A stretch of DNA of 64,000 nucleotides from an uncultured Mollicutes bacterium (GCA_900540175.1 UQFG01000001.1:62001-126000); one strand, 5' to 3'; shown: positions 33,605 through 42,646, numbered from the stretch's first letter. The notes: generated by a model from the sequence alone, not told the origin. A program made the numbers and translations.

Positions 33605-35143
33605 ATGGCTTTGCTAGAAGTAGAAGGATTGAAATTCAAATATGCCGATCAGGAACTGTACCAAGACGTGGCCTTTCGGATTTTACCGAAAGAACATATT
33701 GTTTTGGTCGGGGATAACGGCTGCGGCAAATCAACGTTTATGAATTTGATTGCATCCAATCTGATTCCCGATCAAGGAAGCATTCGTTGGCTTCCTTCCA
33801 TTCGTTTTGGTTATTTGGATCAACAACTTAAAGTGAAAACCGATGTTTCGATTTACGATTATTTAACGGAAGTCTTTGCACCGTTATTTGCCAAAGAAAA
33901 AGAAATGAACGCATATTACGAAAAACTGACGGAATGTCCGGAATATGAGTATGAAAAATATTTAAATCGCGCTCAACAAATTCAAGAAGAACTCGAAAAA
34001 GCGAACTTTTACAGTTTTAATTCGACATTGGGAAATGTAATCAACGGTCTTGGAATCCAAAACTACGGAATGGATACTCATTTGAATCGGTTATCCGGTG
34101 GGCAAAAAGCCAAAGTTTTCCTGGCTAAATTATTGCTGGACGGACCGGATGTTTTGCTGCTTGATGAACCGACAAATTTTTTAGATGTTGCCCATATAGA
34201 ATGGCTTGCCAAATATTTGAAGAATTTGGAAAAGGCCTTTGTAGTAATTAGCCACGATGAAGCCTTTTTAAAAGAAGTAGGAGAAGTCGTTTACTGCCTT
34301 GCCAATAAAAAAATGGTTCGTTATAAAATGAATTATGAAGCCTTTTTAAAGGAAAAACAACTGCGGGACGAACAGTATCAACAAGCTTTTGAGAATCAGC
34401 AGAAACTGATTAAAAAAACTCAAGCCTTCATTGCGAAGAATATCGTTCGGGCAACGACATCCAAACAAGCCAAGTCCAGACGGAAAATGCTTGAAAAATT
34501 GGATGTTTTGGCTAAACCCAAGCATCATGAACCGATGCATCTGAAGTTTCCGTTTTCCAAAGAGTTGGGACAAGAGGTATTGAAACTCGATCATTTAAGT
34601 GTAGGGTATGGGGATAAAGCGGTTTTACAGGATTTGAATTTTTTATTGAAACAAAATCAGAAAGTGGTTTTATTAGGTCATAACGGCATCGGTAAATCGA
34701 CGATTTTGAAAACGTTGCTAAAAGAGTTGCCCCCACTAGATGGAACGTTTGTTTGGAATCCTTCTGCGGATTTGAATTATTTTGCTCAGGAAGAAAATTT
34801 CGATGATCAAACAACACCGATTGCTTATTTAAGACGTTTTTATCCGCTTAAAACCGACGGAGAATTAAGAAGTGTGCTGGCAACGGCATCCATTAAAGGA
34901 GAACTGGCCACCAAACCGATGAGTCAGCTTTCCGGAGGCCAGCAAACAAAGGTACGCTTGGCATTGATGACGATGAAAAAAAGCAATGTTTTGATTTTTG
35001 ACGAACCGACCAATCATTTGGATGTTTATTCCAAAGAAGAACTTTGGGACAGTATCGCAGCTTTTCCGGGAAGTGTGGTTTTAGTAAGTCATGAAGAAGG
35101 CTTTTACGACGGTTTGGTTGACATTGAATTAAAGTTTTCCTAG
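33605..35143 (+). CDS. ABC-F family ATPase
   Basis: A 512-residue protein with two ABC domains and no membrane segment. Site 1 has GDNGCGKST, LSGGQKAKV and LLDEPTNFLD. Site 2 has GHNGIGKST, LSGGQQTKV and IFDEPTNHLD. A charged inter-domain linker (about 240-310: KEKQLRDEQYQQAF, RATTSKQAKSRRKML) is the P-site tRNA interaction motif of ABC-F proteins, which act on the ribosome to relieve stalling or protect from antibiotics. The linker length looks like a general translation factor (YbiT/YkpA type), but this is uncertain. A -10 TATAAT (33574-33579) and ribosome site aggtggtga precede it. Confidence 0.92.
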   Translation: MALLEVEGLKFKYADQELYQDVAFRILPKEHIVLVGDNGCGKSTFMNLIASNLIPDQGSIRWLPSIRFGYLDQQLKVKTDVSIYDYLTEVFAPLFAKEKEMNAYYEKLTECPEYEYEKYLNRAQQIQEELEKANFYSFNSTLGNVINGLGIQNYGMDTHLNRLSGGQKAKVFLAKLLLDGPDVLLLDEPTNFLDVAHIEWLAKYLKNLEKAFVVISHDEAFLKEVGEVVYCLANKKMVRYKMNYEAFLKEKQLRDEQYQQAFENQQKLIKKTQAFIAKNIVRATTSKQAKSRRKMLEKLDVLAKPKHHEPMHLKFPFSKELGQEVLKLDHLSVGYGDKAVLQDLNFLLKQNQKVVLLGHNGIGKSTILKTLLKELPPLDGTFVWNPSADLNYFAQEENFDDQTTPIAYLRRFYPLKTDGELRSVLATASIKGELATKPMSQLSGGQQTKVRLALMTMKKSNVLIFDEPTNHLDVYSKEELWDSIAAFPGSVVLVSHEEGFYDGLVDIELKFS

Positions 35144-35156
35144 GACGATTATTTTC

Positions 35157-35185
35157 TTGACTTTTTTAAACAAAAAAAATATAAT
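35157..35185 (+). promoter_or_regulatory. Promoter of yceD-rpmF
   Basis: TTGACT (35157-35162), 17-base spacer, TATAAT (35180-35185). It is a consensus-like sigma-A promoter, fitting a ribosomal protein operon. Confidence 0.88.
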
Positions 35186-35206
35186 AGAATCTGCTGAGGT
35201 GATGAT

Positions 35207-35659
35207 ATGCGTTTTACTTTGGCGCAATTGCGGAAACTTTCGTTGCCTTACCGCTATGAAGAAGAATTGGATTTATCGGAGGAATTGGCCGGTTTTGAAG
35301 ATATTCTTTCGTCGTCTTTATGCCATGTAAAAGGAGAAATTCATGAAAGAGGGTTTGATACCTATGAAATCGAATTTCAAATCGAACTGGATTTAACGAT
35401 GGCTTGTTCGGTAACACTTGAAAGTGTCCCATACCATATTGAAACAACTGCAAAAGAATTGTTTTCAACCGATCCCTCTTTGGAAGCTTTTCCTATTGAC
35501 GGACAGACATTGGATACCAAAGAAGCTGTTTTAACCAATGTTTTGATCGCCAAACCGATGAAAGTCGTCGCCCCCGGGGTGGAATTTAAGGATGAGTGGG
35601 AAGAGGATGAAGAAGAAACAGTGAACCCTGCATTTGCTTCATTAAAGGATTTATTGTAG
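35207..35659 (+). CDS. yceD: YceD family protein (DUF177)
   Basis: A 150-residue acidic protein with a central [18 protein letters not shown] strand pair and the tail [24 protein letters not shown], which is the typical 'NPAFAxLKDLL' ending of the family. YceD is linked to 23S rRNA and 50S assembly in plants and bacteria. It almost always stands directly upstream of rpmF, as here (13 bases apart). Confidence 0.92.
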   Translation: MRFTLAQLRKLSLPYRYEEELDLSEELAGFEDILSSSLCHVKGEIHERGFDTYEIEFQIELDLTMACSVTLESVPYHIETTAKELFSTDPSLEAFPIDGQTLDTKEAVLTNVLIAKPMKVVAPGVEFKDEWEEDEEETVNPAFASLKDLL

Positions 35660-35672
35660 GAGGTGTATTCAA

Positions 35673-35867
35673 ATGGCAGTACCTTTTCGTAGAACATCGA
35701 AGATGAAGAAAAGAATGAGACGTTCTCATCAAGCATTGAAAGTGCCTGGAATGATTACTTGTCCGAATTGCGGCGAATTAACTTTGTCTCACCGCGTTTG
35801 TTCGAATTGCGGTTTTTACAAAGGAAAACAAGTTGTTGCTCCTAAGGCAGCCAAAACAGAAGAATAA
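35673..35867 (+). CDS. rpmF: Ribosomal protein bL32
   Basis: A 64-residue basic protein with an aggaggtg ribosome site: [19 protein letters not shown], and a zinc-binding ribbon CPNCGE ... CSNCGFY (four cysteines). It is a component of the large ribosomal subunit. The zinc-binding (C+) form is complete, and the partner copy without cysteines is not in this window. It is co-transcribed with yceD. Confidence 0.98.
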   Translation: MAVPFRRTSKMKKRMRRSHQALKVPGMITCPNCGELTLSHRVCSNCGFYKGKQVVAPKAAKTEE

Positions 35868-35885
35868 GAAACGAAATAGGCTGAT

Positions 35886-35917
35886 AGAAATAGACACATT
35901 GGGTGTCTATTTTCTAT
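35886..35917 (+). terminator. Terminator after rpmF
   Basis: Stem AAATAGACAC (35888-35897) / GTGTCTATTT (35903-35912) with a T-rich tail. An extended -10 (TGCTATAAT, 35943-35951) for rsmH follows. Confidence 0.75.
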
Positions 35918-35968
35918 TTATATAGAAAAAAGGCGGCAATCGTGCTATAATCAAAAAGGTGATTTGAG

Positions 35969-36892
35969 ATGTATGTTCATAAAACAGTGCTACTAGAAGA
36001 GGCCGTTAGAAATTTACATATAAAAGAAGATGGCATTTATGTGGATGCGACAACCGGCGGTGGAGGGCATAGCGCCTTGATTTTAAAACAATTGACCAAA
36101 GGACATCTGTATTGTTTCGATCAGGATCCGTATGCTTTTTCGAAAGCCGAAGAAAGCTTGCGATCCATCGGTTCAAATTATACGTTTATTCACGCGAATT
36201 TTGTTGATTTGCAGAAAGAACTGGCCTTTTATGGCGTTGATCGGATTGACGGAATTATTTATGATTTGGGTGTTTCTTCGTTTCAACTAGATATTCAAAG
36301 TAGGGGTTTTTCCTATCGGATGGATGCGCCACTGGATATGCGGATGAACCAAGAACAACAGCTGACCGCCAAGATCATTGTCAATACGTATCCCTATGAG
36401 GAACTGGTTCGTATTTTTTATCGGTACGGCGAAGAACCTTTTGCCAAACAGATTGCCCGGAAGATCGAACGAAGAAGAACGGAAAAACCGATTGAAACAA
36501 CCTTTGAATTGGTGGATGTAATCAAAAGTGCTTTACCGCAAAAAATACTCAAACAAAAAGGCCATCCGGCCAAACAGGTCTTTCAAGCGTTGAGAATTGC
36601 CGTCAACGACGAATTACGTGTTTTTGAGGATAGTCTTCATCAGGCTTTGGACATGTTGAAACCGGACGGTTATGCGGTGGTCATTACATTTCATTCGTTA
36701 GAAGATCGGATTTGTAAAACGATTTTCAAAGAGAAAAGTACGGTCTATATTCCCAAAGGGCTTCCTGTAATGGATCAAGGGGAGGCTCCGTTTGAACTAG
36801 TTACCAAAAAGCCATTGATACCGAGTTCGGATGAAATCAATGAAAACAATCGGGCTCACAGTGCTAAAATGCGCGTGCTTCGGAAACGTTAG
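35969..36892 (+). CDS. rsmH: 16S rRNA (cytosine-1402 N4) methyltransferase
   Basis: A 307-residue SAM enzyme beginning [13 protein letters not shown]. Motifs are [14 protein letters not shown] (SAM), [23 protein letters not shown] and [12 protein letters not shown], all typical of RsmH/MraW. It methylates C1402 in the ribosomal P site. In most Firmicutes it lies in the mraZ-rsmH-ftsL-pbp division cluster. Here neither mraZ nor ftsL is next to it; it stands between rpmF and a MATE transporter, suggesting breakup of the division cluster. Confidence 0.97.
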   Translation: MYVHKTVLLEEAVRNLHIKEDGIYVDATTGGGGHSALILKQLTKGHLYCFDQDPYAFSKAEESLRSIGSNYTFIHANFVDLQKELAFYGVDRIDGIIYDLGVSSFQLDIQSRGFSYRMDAPLDMRMNQEQQLTAKIIVNTYPYEELVRIFYRYGEEPFAKQIARKIERRRTEKPIETTFELVDVIKSALPQKILKQKGHPAKQVFQALRIAVNDELRVFEDSLHQALDMLKPDGYAVVITFHSLEDRICKTIFKEKSTVYIPKGLPVMDQGEAPFELVTKKPLIPSSDEINENNRAHSAKMRVLRKR

Positions 36893-36909
36893 GAGTATGA
36901 AAGAATATT

Positions 36910-38268
36910 ATGAAAAAAATGGATTTGGGTGTTGATAAAGAATATAAGATCGTTTTGAAACTGGCCGTTCCGGCCATGCTTGCTCAACTGATTAACGTTT
37001 TGTATTCTATTGTCGATCGTCTTTATATTTCCAATATGCAAACCGGCGGAGAATTGGCCTTGGCCGGTATCGGAATCGTGGCTCCGATTTGCACATTGAT
37101 TACGTCGTTCAGTTATTTGATCGGTTTAGGCGGTGCTCCGTTTATGTCGATTAGTTTGGGAGAAAAAAATCAAAAAAAAGCCGATGCGATCTTGGCCAAT
37201 GCTTTTTTGGCTTTGCTTGTTCTCGGTATTCTTATTCCGCTCCTTGTTTTCAGTTGTTACCGTCCGTTATTGATGACATTCGGTGCCAGTGATCAAACGT
37301 ATGCATTTGCAAGAGATTATTTGCTGATTTACTTAATCGGTGCTCCGTTTGCGTTAATGTCGTTGGGCCTCAATCAGTTTATCGTTTCGCAAGGGTATTC
37401 GACCAGAGGTATGTTTACCATGGTAATTGGGGCGCTAGTCAATATTGTATTAGATCCTATTTTCATATTTACTTTGGATATGGGGATCCAAGGCGCGGCC
37501 ATTGCCACTGCGATTGCCCAATTTTCTTCCTTTTTATTTACGATCCTTGTATTGAGTTCTAAAAATGTTCAAGTACGAATCCACTTTGGTGATTACAAAC
37601 TTAAAATCATCAAACGGATCATGATACTGGGCTTATCTCCTTTTTTGATTGCGGCAACGGATTCGGTTGTGTGTATTGTTTTAAATGCTGCCATTCAAAA
37701 TTACGGTGGACTATCGGGCGATACGTATATAACGGTTGCGACAATTACCAATTCGTTTTTCCAGATTTTTACAATGCCATTATTGGGAATCAGCGGTGGA
37801 ACAGGTGCGATTTTAAGTTATAATTACGGGGCTAAAAACACCAAGCGAGTTGCCAAAGGAGAACGTTATATTCTTTTGCTGGCTTTGGTATTTACAACCG
37901 TTGCTTTTTTGCTCAGTTATTTGATTCCCGAACCGTTTATTCATCTTTTTTCAAAAAACGAAGAAATCGTGCAACTTTCTAAAAAGATGATTCAAATTTT
38001 CATGGGCGGAATTATTTTACTGTCGTTTCAGTATTGTTTCGTCGATGCGTTAACCGCTTTAGGTAGAGCCAAAGAAGCCGTGATTCTTTCTCTGACAAGA
38101 AAAACTATGATAATCGGTTTTACGTTATTATTGCCGCTTTTTATCGGTATTGACGGCTGTTTCATTGCCGAATTGGTCAGTGATATTCTGGCCTCTTGTA
38201 TCACCCTTACCGTTTTTCTCCTGATTTTCAAAAAGATTTTAGCCAAACGAGAACAAACGGTAGTTTAA
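36910..38268 (+). CDS. MATE family multidrug/Na+ efflux transporter
   Basis: A 452-residue membrane protein with about 12 hydrophobic segments in two homologous halves: LKLAVPAMLAQLINVLYSIV and DRLYISNM in the first, MILGLSPFLIAATDSVVCIV in the second. The repeated 'P-x-x-x-x-x-x-x...N' layout and FIVSQGYSTRGM match MATE proteins. It likely exports cationic drugs by Na+ or H+ antiport; the substrate is unknown. It follows rsmH by 17 bases and has its own terminator. Confidence 0.93.
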   Translation: MKKMDLGVDKEYKIVLKLAVPAMLAQLINVLYSIVDRLYISNMQTGGELALAGIGIVAPICTLITSFSYLIGLGGAPFMSISLGEKNQKKADAILANAFLALLVLGILIPLLVFSCYRPLLMTFGASDQTYAFARDYLLIYLIGAPFALMSLGLNQFIVSQGYSTRGMFTMVIGALVNIVLDPIFIFTLDMGIQGAAIATAIAQFSSFLFTILVLSSKNVQVRIHFGDYKLKIIKRIMILGLSPFLIAATDSVVCIVLNAAIQNYGGLSGDTYITVATITNSFFQIFTMPLLGISGGTGAILSYNYGAKNTKRVAKGERYILLLALVFTTVAFLLSYLIPEPFIHLFSKNEEIVQLSKKMIQIFMGGIILLSFQYCFVDALTALGRAKEAVILSLTRKTMIIGFTLLLPLFIGIDGCFIAELVSDILASCITLTVFLLIFKKILAKREQTVV

Positions 38269-38275
38269 TAAGATA

Positions 38276-38302
38276 AAAAACCGGAAAAAAATTCCGGTTT
38301 TT
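38276..38302 (+). terminator. Terminator after the MATE gene
   Basis: Stem AAAAACCGGAA / TTCCGGTTTTT with an A-rich loop. Confidence 0.9.
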
Positions 38303-38321
38303 CTTAACTTGATTTAATTTC

Positions 38322-38350
38322 TTGACAAATAAAGCCACTTAGGCTATAAT
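38322..38350 (+). promoter_or_regulatory. tRNA-Leu promoter
   Basis: TTGACA (38322-38327), 17-base spacer, TATAAT (38345-38350): both boxes are perfect consensus, as expected for a stable RNA gene. Confidence 0.95.
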
Positions 38351-38370
38351 AAAAAACGCATTCGCAGGAT

Positions 38371-38454
38371 GCGGGTATGGCGGAACTGGCAGACGCGCTA
38401 GACTTAGAATCTAGTTCCCGAGGAGTGCAGGTTCGATTCCTGTTACCCGCACCA
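38371..38454 (+). tRNA. tRNA-Leu (anticodon UAG)
   Basis: A class II tRNA of 84 bases including encoded CCA. The acceptor stem GCGGGTA / TACCCGC is perfect, with discriminator A. The anticodon stem CTAGA / TCTAG encloses the loop CTTAGAA with anticodon TAG, reading CUN leucine codons. A long variable arm (TTCCCGAGGAGTGC region) and T-loop GTTCGATTC are present. A terminator and an accessory island follow. Confidence 0.97.
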
Positions 38455-38466
38455 ACAAAGACATTG

Positions 38467-38512
38467 AAAACCGAAAAACCCTTGTTATTGCTGGATTTTT
38501 CGGTTTTTTTAT
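38467..38512 (+). terminator. Terminator after tRNA-Leu
   Basis: Stem AAAACCGAAAAA (38467-38478) / TTTTTCGGTTTT (38496-38507) followed by T run. Confidence 0.8.
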
Positions 38513-38529
38513 TTTCCAAAAATGCTTAA

Positions 38530-38542
38530 TGGGATACAAAAT
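38530..38542. repeat. 13-bp direct repeat, left copy
   Basis: TGGGATACAAAAT here recurs at 41350-41362, inside the decayed deoxynucleoside kinase gene. The pair brackets the MerR-ABC island. The rest of 38513-38783 holds no gene that I can support. The tandem-like TGGGATACAAAATGGGATAAAA resembles debris from an integrase end, but this is only an impression. Confidence 0.5.
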
Positions 38543-38783
38543 GGGATAAAATTCATCTATCAGTTTTGACAATATTTCCCGTTATATAGGGTGATTTTGT
38601 GCTGTTTCGGCGGTTTTTAGAAGAAAACAGACACAATCCATTCTATCCCCAAATCATTAACTTGTTTGTTTCTATTTATCATTGCTTGTAGGTAATAGCA
38701 ATATTTGTAAAGCCAATAAAAATAACTTCATGGAATTCAATTTCTTTTTTATAACTTATACCCATAGTAGCATACATTTTGTT

Positions 38784-39497
38784 TTACGATTTCCGTGATT
38801 TTATTTTTAATATTATGATTATTACAATACATAAAACGGTAAAGATGGTAACGAGCATAGGTAAATGCCAAATTTCAAATTTGCTCATCGCCTGAAATCC
38901 TATTGTTGCGGGAAAAATATAAGCCATATACTGCATAAAGTCAGGCAACAGTGTTGCCGAAAACATAATACCCGATAGCATAATGGACGGCAAAAAAATA
39001 ATCATTGCAAGCATCGTCTGTTTTGCCTGAACCTTTATCAATAAGCCTATTATGCATCCAATGGCAAGAGTAACCGATAGCAGAACGATGAGGGAACAAA
39101 AATACAGCGGCAGATTTTTCGGTAATTCTGCTTTGAATGCAATCGGTGCAACCGCAAAAACAATCAGGCAGACAATCAGCGTATGTATGAATGAGGAAAT
39201 GAATTGGGTTATCACGCCCAAAGACAGAGGGACGCCATTAGCCTTATACATTTTTTTAATTTCACTGCCGTAAACTTCGCCTAAAGAGGGCGGAACTCCT
39301 ATAAGGGCACTCATTGTAATAACAAATACCGACATAGCCGGGATCAGTGTTTTCACTGCAGTAGGATCGATCGAAGTGAAGATGCCACTCATAAAGAAAA
39401 AGAAAACAAGAGGGACAAGGTAGCATGTGATGAGCATAGTTTTGCTGCGAATATCCATTTTGAATTGAAGTTTCACACCATATAAAAAAGCTTTCAT
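38784..39497 (-). CDS. ABC-2 type transporter permease
   Basis: A 237-residue membrane protein with six hydrophobic segments (TMLITCYLVPLVFFFFMSGI, LIPAMSVFVITMSALIGVPP, FISSFIHTLIVCLIVFAVAP, LIVLLSVTLAIGCIIGLLI, LAMIIFLPSIMLSGIMFSA, MLVTIFTVLCIVIIIILK) and an amphipathic start. This is the topology of ABC-2 exporters of drugs or peptides. It overlaps the ATPase gene by 4 bases and forms an operon merR-ATPase-permease reading leftwards. The substrate is unknown. Confidence 0.9.
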   Translation of the reverse strand: MKAFLYGVKLQFKMDIRSKTMLITCYLVPLVFFFFMSGIFTSIDPTAVKTLIPAMSVFVITMSALIGVPPSLGEVYGSEIKKMYKANGVPLSLGVITQFISSFIHTLIVCLIVFAVAPIAFKAELPKNLPLYFCSLIVLLSVTLAIGCIIGLLIKVQAKQTMLAMIIFLPSIMLSGIMFSATLLPDFMQYMAYIFPATIGFQAMSKFEIWHLPMLVTIFTVLCIVIIIILKIKSRKS

Positions 39498-40306
39498 TGT
39501 TCGATCCTCGCCATGTCAATAAAATGTTGTTCAAGTGTTCCTCTGTCCGTTCGTATGTCTAAAATTTCTGTATTATTGTGCTTATATTTGGAAATCTTTT
39601 CAAGTAATGTTTGGGTAAGATTATCCGTAACAAAACTTTTCCGTCCGAATGGAGTGGTTATATGCACTGTATAATATTTGCTGAGGGATGCGGTTAGTTT
39701 CTCTATTGTACCGATAAAAGCGATTTTACCATCTTTAAGTATAGCGATCCGGTCGCATAAAGTTTCGATTTCTGCCATATCGTGGCTGGTGAGAATAATC
39801 GTTTTACCCTGCTTTTTCAACCCTTTGATTTGCTCGTGCAGAGAGTGTCTTGCTTCAACATCCAGCCCTGCGGTCGGCTCGTCAAGAAATACTATATCAG
39901 GGTTGCCGATCAGGGCGAGCGCAAGGTGCAGTCGGCGCTTTTGACCCATAGAAAGATCGGCATATTTCTTTTTAGAAAGTTCATATATTCCGAGTGTTTT
40001 GAGCATCTTTGTGTCCGGTTTCGTTTTGTTCCATTTAGAAAACAAATTGACTGCTTCCAGCGGTTTGATAAATGCTTGCAAGGATGCCGATTGTAACTGA
40101 ATACCGGTTTTGCCGTGTATCGTTATCTTTCCGTCATCGTAGGTGCGCAAGCCTTCGATGCATTCCAAAGCCGTCGTTTTCCCCGCGCCGTTCATACCGA
40201 GTAAAGCAAATATCTCGCCCTGTTGTACCGAAAAATCAATACCTTTTAAAACGGGGATATTTCCATAACTTTTTTTTAATCCTTTTACTTGTAATGCGGC
40301 AACCAT
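39494..40306 (-). CDS. ABC transporter ATP-binding protein
   Basis: The start is placed at the ATG at 40306 (minus strand) because gaggtg lies 4 bases upstream; the longer frame to 40318 has no such site. The product is 270 residues. It has Walker A GMNGAGKTT, signature LSMGQKRRL, Walker B VFLDEPTAGLD and the H-loop LTSHDMAE. The C-terminal extension (KYYTVHITTPFGRKSFVTDN) is typical of drug-exporter ATPases. It energises the permease at 38784 and is probably controlled by the MerR protein upstream. Confidence 0.94.
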   Translation of the reverse strand: MVAALQVKGLKKSYGNIPVLKGIDFSVQQGEIFALLGMNGAGKTTALECIEGLRTYDDGKITIHGKTGIQLQSASLQAFIKPLEAVNLFSKWNKTKPDTKMLKTLGIYELSKKKYADLSMGQKRRLHLALALIGNPDIVFLDEPTAGLDVEARHSLHEQIKGLKKQGKTIILTSHDMAEIETLCDRIAILKDGKIAFIGTIEKLTASLSKYYTVHITTPFGRKSFVTDNLTQTLLEKISKYKHNNTEILDIRTDRGTLEQHFIDMARIEQ

Positions 40307-40307
40307 T

Positions 40308-41099
40308 TTACACCTCAAAGGGATTTTTTCCTAAATTATTAAAATACGCATTGAGAGCAGGTTCAAGAAAAGAATTCAGTTTTTCTTGTTTTTGCTGCCA
40401 ATCAACATTATCGGTATTTATTTCACCCATTTTCATAAGTTGTGGCAGCATATTCCTATCGCCACCCGTAAATTCCGTAATGAGCTGCCAAAATTCTTTT
40501 GCAAAACTTTGTCCTTGCTCACTTTCAGGGGCAATGCCAGCATCAATGTATTGCACGGCTTTATCACGCAAAGAATTGAATTGGTTTATAAAAGCAAGGC
40601 CGCTTTCTTTATTAAATCGCTTTCGCAAATCGTCGAGAGTGTTTTCATCAAAGTATTTAATCAGGAAATAGTTGTCATTTCTCAATTGCAGATTGACGAT
40701 TATGTCGGCATATTTCTTAAAATCAACCAATTGCATTTTCAAAACCTCAGTTTTTAATGTTTCGATATTGTACAACGATTGCTGAAGCGTTTCGATCTGC
40801 AGCTTTATCGCCTTACTCTGCTCCGTTAGGATGGCAGCAACTTCATCGGGAGTATCAGTCGAGATCAATCTGTTTTTGATTTCGTCAATAGAAAAGCCCA
40901 AAGACTTTAAGGATAATATTTGATGCAACTTTATAATATCTTTATCCGTATAAAGTCTGCGTCCGCCTTCACTTTTGGCAGAAGGAGAAAATAGTCCCTC
41001 ACGGTCATAGTATTGCAGTGTGCGAACAGTAACTCCCATTTTCTTTGCGACTTCGCCAACTGTCATGTATCCTTGTGGAATTGCTCGGTAATCAGTCAT
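40308..41099 (-). CDS. MerR-family regulator with long effector domain
   Basis: A 263-residue protein with ribosome site gaggtga. The N-terminal winged helix is clear: YMTVGEVAKKMGVTVRTLQY, GRRLYTDKDIIKLHQILSLK, GFSIDEIKNRL. A coiled-coil dimerisation helix follows (SKAIKLQIETLQQSL). The C-terminal about 140 residues resemble a TipAS-like antibiotic-binding domain (FNSLRDKAVQYIDAGIAP, ITEFTGGDRNMLPQL). It probably senses a small hydrophobic or antibiotic compound and activates its own operon with the ABC exporter. The 19-bp spacer promoter upstream supports this. Confidence 0.9.
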   Translation of the reverse strand: MTDYRAIPQGYMTVGEVAKKMGVTVRTLQYYDREGLFSPSAKSEGGRRLYTDKDIIKLHQILSLKSLGFSIDEIKNRLISTDTPDEVAAILTEQSKAIKLQIETLQQSLYNIETLKTEVLKMQLVDFKKYADIIVNLQLRNDNYFLIKYFDENTLDDLRKRFNKESGLAFINQFNSLRDKAVQYIDAGIAPESEQGQSFAKEFWQLITEFTGGDRNMLPQLMKMGEINTDNVDWQQKQEKLNSFLEPALNAYFNNLGKNPFEV

Positions 41100-41119
41100 A
41101 TCTTTTTCACCTCGTCCTT

Positions 41120-41150
41120 ATTATAATTCATTACGTTAGGTAACAAACAA
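41120..41150 (-). promoter_or_regulatory. MerR-type promoter of the merR-ABC operon
   Basis: On the minus strand TTGTTT (41150-41145) and TATAAT (41125-41120) are 19 bases apart. The spacer contains the near-palindrome TTACCTAACGTAA, resembling operators of TipA-like MerR proteins. Confidence 0.8.
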
Positions 41151-41286
41151 GAACATTCATATCTTTTTTCAACATTTTTAAATCATAAATAATTTGCAAT
41201 CAATAAGGTGGTTTCATTTTATTATCAAAAATAAAATTTTTTATTTGAAAAATATATATATAACCGATCAAGAATTTTCTGTTTAT

Positions 41287-41581
41287 AAAAAGATATACGA
41301 TAATTTTGTCAAATTATTACCAAAACCTAATTGATACGTTTATCTTTGTTGGGATACAAAATTATCTTTAACAACGAATAAGAAAGAAAAATCGTCTTTA
41401 TGAACAAGAACTGGATTTAAATTTTATTCATGGTTTAAACCGACATTATAAGGAGTTTATAAAGACAATTCTTTCTAAAAATTTATTAGTGGTTGACACA
41501 ACGAATCATGTCGATCCTATTGAATTGGCCAATTTGATTTCTAATCGTGTGCAATGTAAATTTAAATTGGTTTCCTGTTAG
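41287..41581 (+). pseudogene. Decayed deoxynucleoside kinase gene (C-terminal part)
   Basis: The region reads IYDNFVKLLPKPN, then after a frame break YVYLCWDTKLSL, then after another break RKKNRLYEQELDLNFIHGLN, RHYKEFIKTIL and LLVVDTTNHVDPIELANL, to TAG 41579. This is the order of the C-terminal half of dAdo/dGuo kinases (LPKPDL, the arginine-rich lid, Y-L-x-x-L-x-x-x-Y-x-x-FI, VLxID). The P-loop half is missing and at least two frame changes are present. It adjoins the MerR-ABC island and carries one of the 13-bp repeats. Confidence 0.65.
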
Positions 41582-41675
41582 CGGCAAATAATTTTGCCGT
41601 TTTTATAATTTATTTTGGAAATAAAGATATAAAAAAAATTATTTTTTGATACAATATAGAAAAGGATGTGTTAAG

Positions 41676-41957
41676 ATGACCGATTTCAGTATGGCATTGG
41701 TGTTGCCCAACGATTTATTAACGTATTATCAGGGAAAACCGTTGGTTTTGAAAGATTGTTACTGGTATGAAGGACCGATTACTTTACAGGCTTTACCGTA
41801 TGGCGGGATTCAGTCTGTTTTTCATTATCATTTGATAATTTATACCAAAAACGGCTTTTTGGCTTGCGACTGTGTGGAATATGATGGGATAACGATGAGC
41901 AGCAAAGAATTTATTGAACGGCATCCGAATTTAGTCAATCAGGTTTTGCCGAATTAG
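41676..41957 (+). CDS. Hypothetical protein (93 residues)
   Basis: ATG 41676 follows aaggatgtg; an upstream in-frame start at 41646 lacks a ribosome site. The sequence (FSMALVLPNDLLTYYQGKPL, DCYWYEGPITLQALPYGG, HYHLIIYTKNGFLACDC) is beta-rich and soluble, with one Cys pair (ACDC). It is followed 14 bases later by the flavin reductase gene, so they may form an operon. I do not recognise the family. Confidence 0.7.
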   Translation: MTDFSMALVLPNDLLTYYQGKPLVLKDCYWYEGPITLQALPYGGIQSVFHYHLIIYTKNGFLACDCVEYDGITMSSKEFIERHPNLVNQVLPN

Positions 41958-41971
41958 TTGAGGAAAAGAAA

Positions 41972-42529
41972 ATGAAACAGTATTGGAAAGCGGGAAATAT
42001 GTTATATCCGTTACCGGCGGTAATGGTCAGTGTGATGGGGAATGACAACAAACCGAATATTATTACGATTGCTTGGACGGGGACGTGTTGTACGAATCCG
42101 CCTTATGTGTATATTTCGGTTCGAAAGGAACGGTATTCTTATCATCTTTTGGAAGAAAGTAAAGAGTTTGTGATTAATTTGGTTAATCGGGATTTGACCT
42201 ATGCGTGCGATTTTTGCGGTGTACGCTCGGGAAAAACCATCGATAAATTCAAAGCTTTGCATTTAACGGCCATTCCTTCTAAGCATGTTTCTGTTCCCTC
42301 TATTTCGGAAAGTCCCGTCAATATCGAATGTAAAATTCGGCAGATTATTCCTTTGGGGTCGCATGATATGTTTCTAGCAGAAGTGGTCGGTGTTACGATC
42401 GACGATACTTATCTGGACTCAAAAGGACGTTTGGATTTAAATCGGGCACAATTGATTTCGTATTCGCACGGCGAATATTACCTTTTGTCCGAATATCTCG
42501 GGAAATTCGGATATTCCGTTCGAAAATAA
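41972..42529 (+). CDS. Flavin reductase-like (FMN-binding split barrel) protein
   Basis: A 185-residue protein: GNMLYPLPAVMVSVMG, PNIITIAWTGTCCTNPPYV, YISVRKERYSYHLLEES and FVINLVNRDL match the flavin reductase-like split barrel family that binds FMN. Later motifs include ECKIRQIIPLGSHDMFLAEV and the aromatic C-terminus YYLLSEYLGKFGYS, common in this subfamily. Members reduce flavins with NAD(P)H or act as small ferric/oxygen-responsive oxidoreductases. The exact substrate is unknown. Confidence 0.9.
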   Translation: MKQYWKAGNMLYPLPAVMVSVMGNDNKPNIITIAWTGTCCTNPPYVYISVRKERYSYHLLEESKEFVINLVNRDLTYACDFCGVRSGKTIDKFKALHLTAIPSKHVSVPSISESPVNIECKIRQIIPLGSHDMFLAEVVGVTIDDTYLDSKGRLDLNRAQLISYSHGEYYLLSEYLGKFGYSVRK

Positions 42530-42646
42530 GTCTGCAATCTGTCTATTTTTAGTAGAATTTGCCACTTTTACAGAAAAGATGAAAAATAACAGAATAAATA
42601 TGATATAATATACCTAATATTGAAGAGTGTTAAGGAGCTTTGAATT

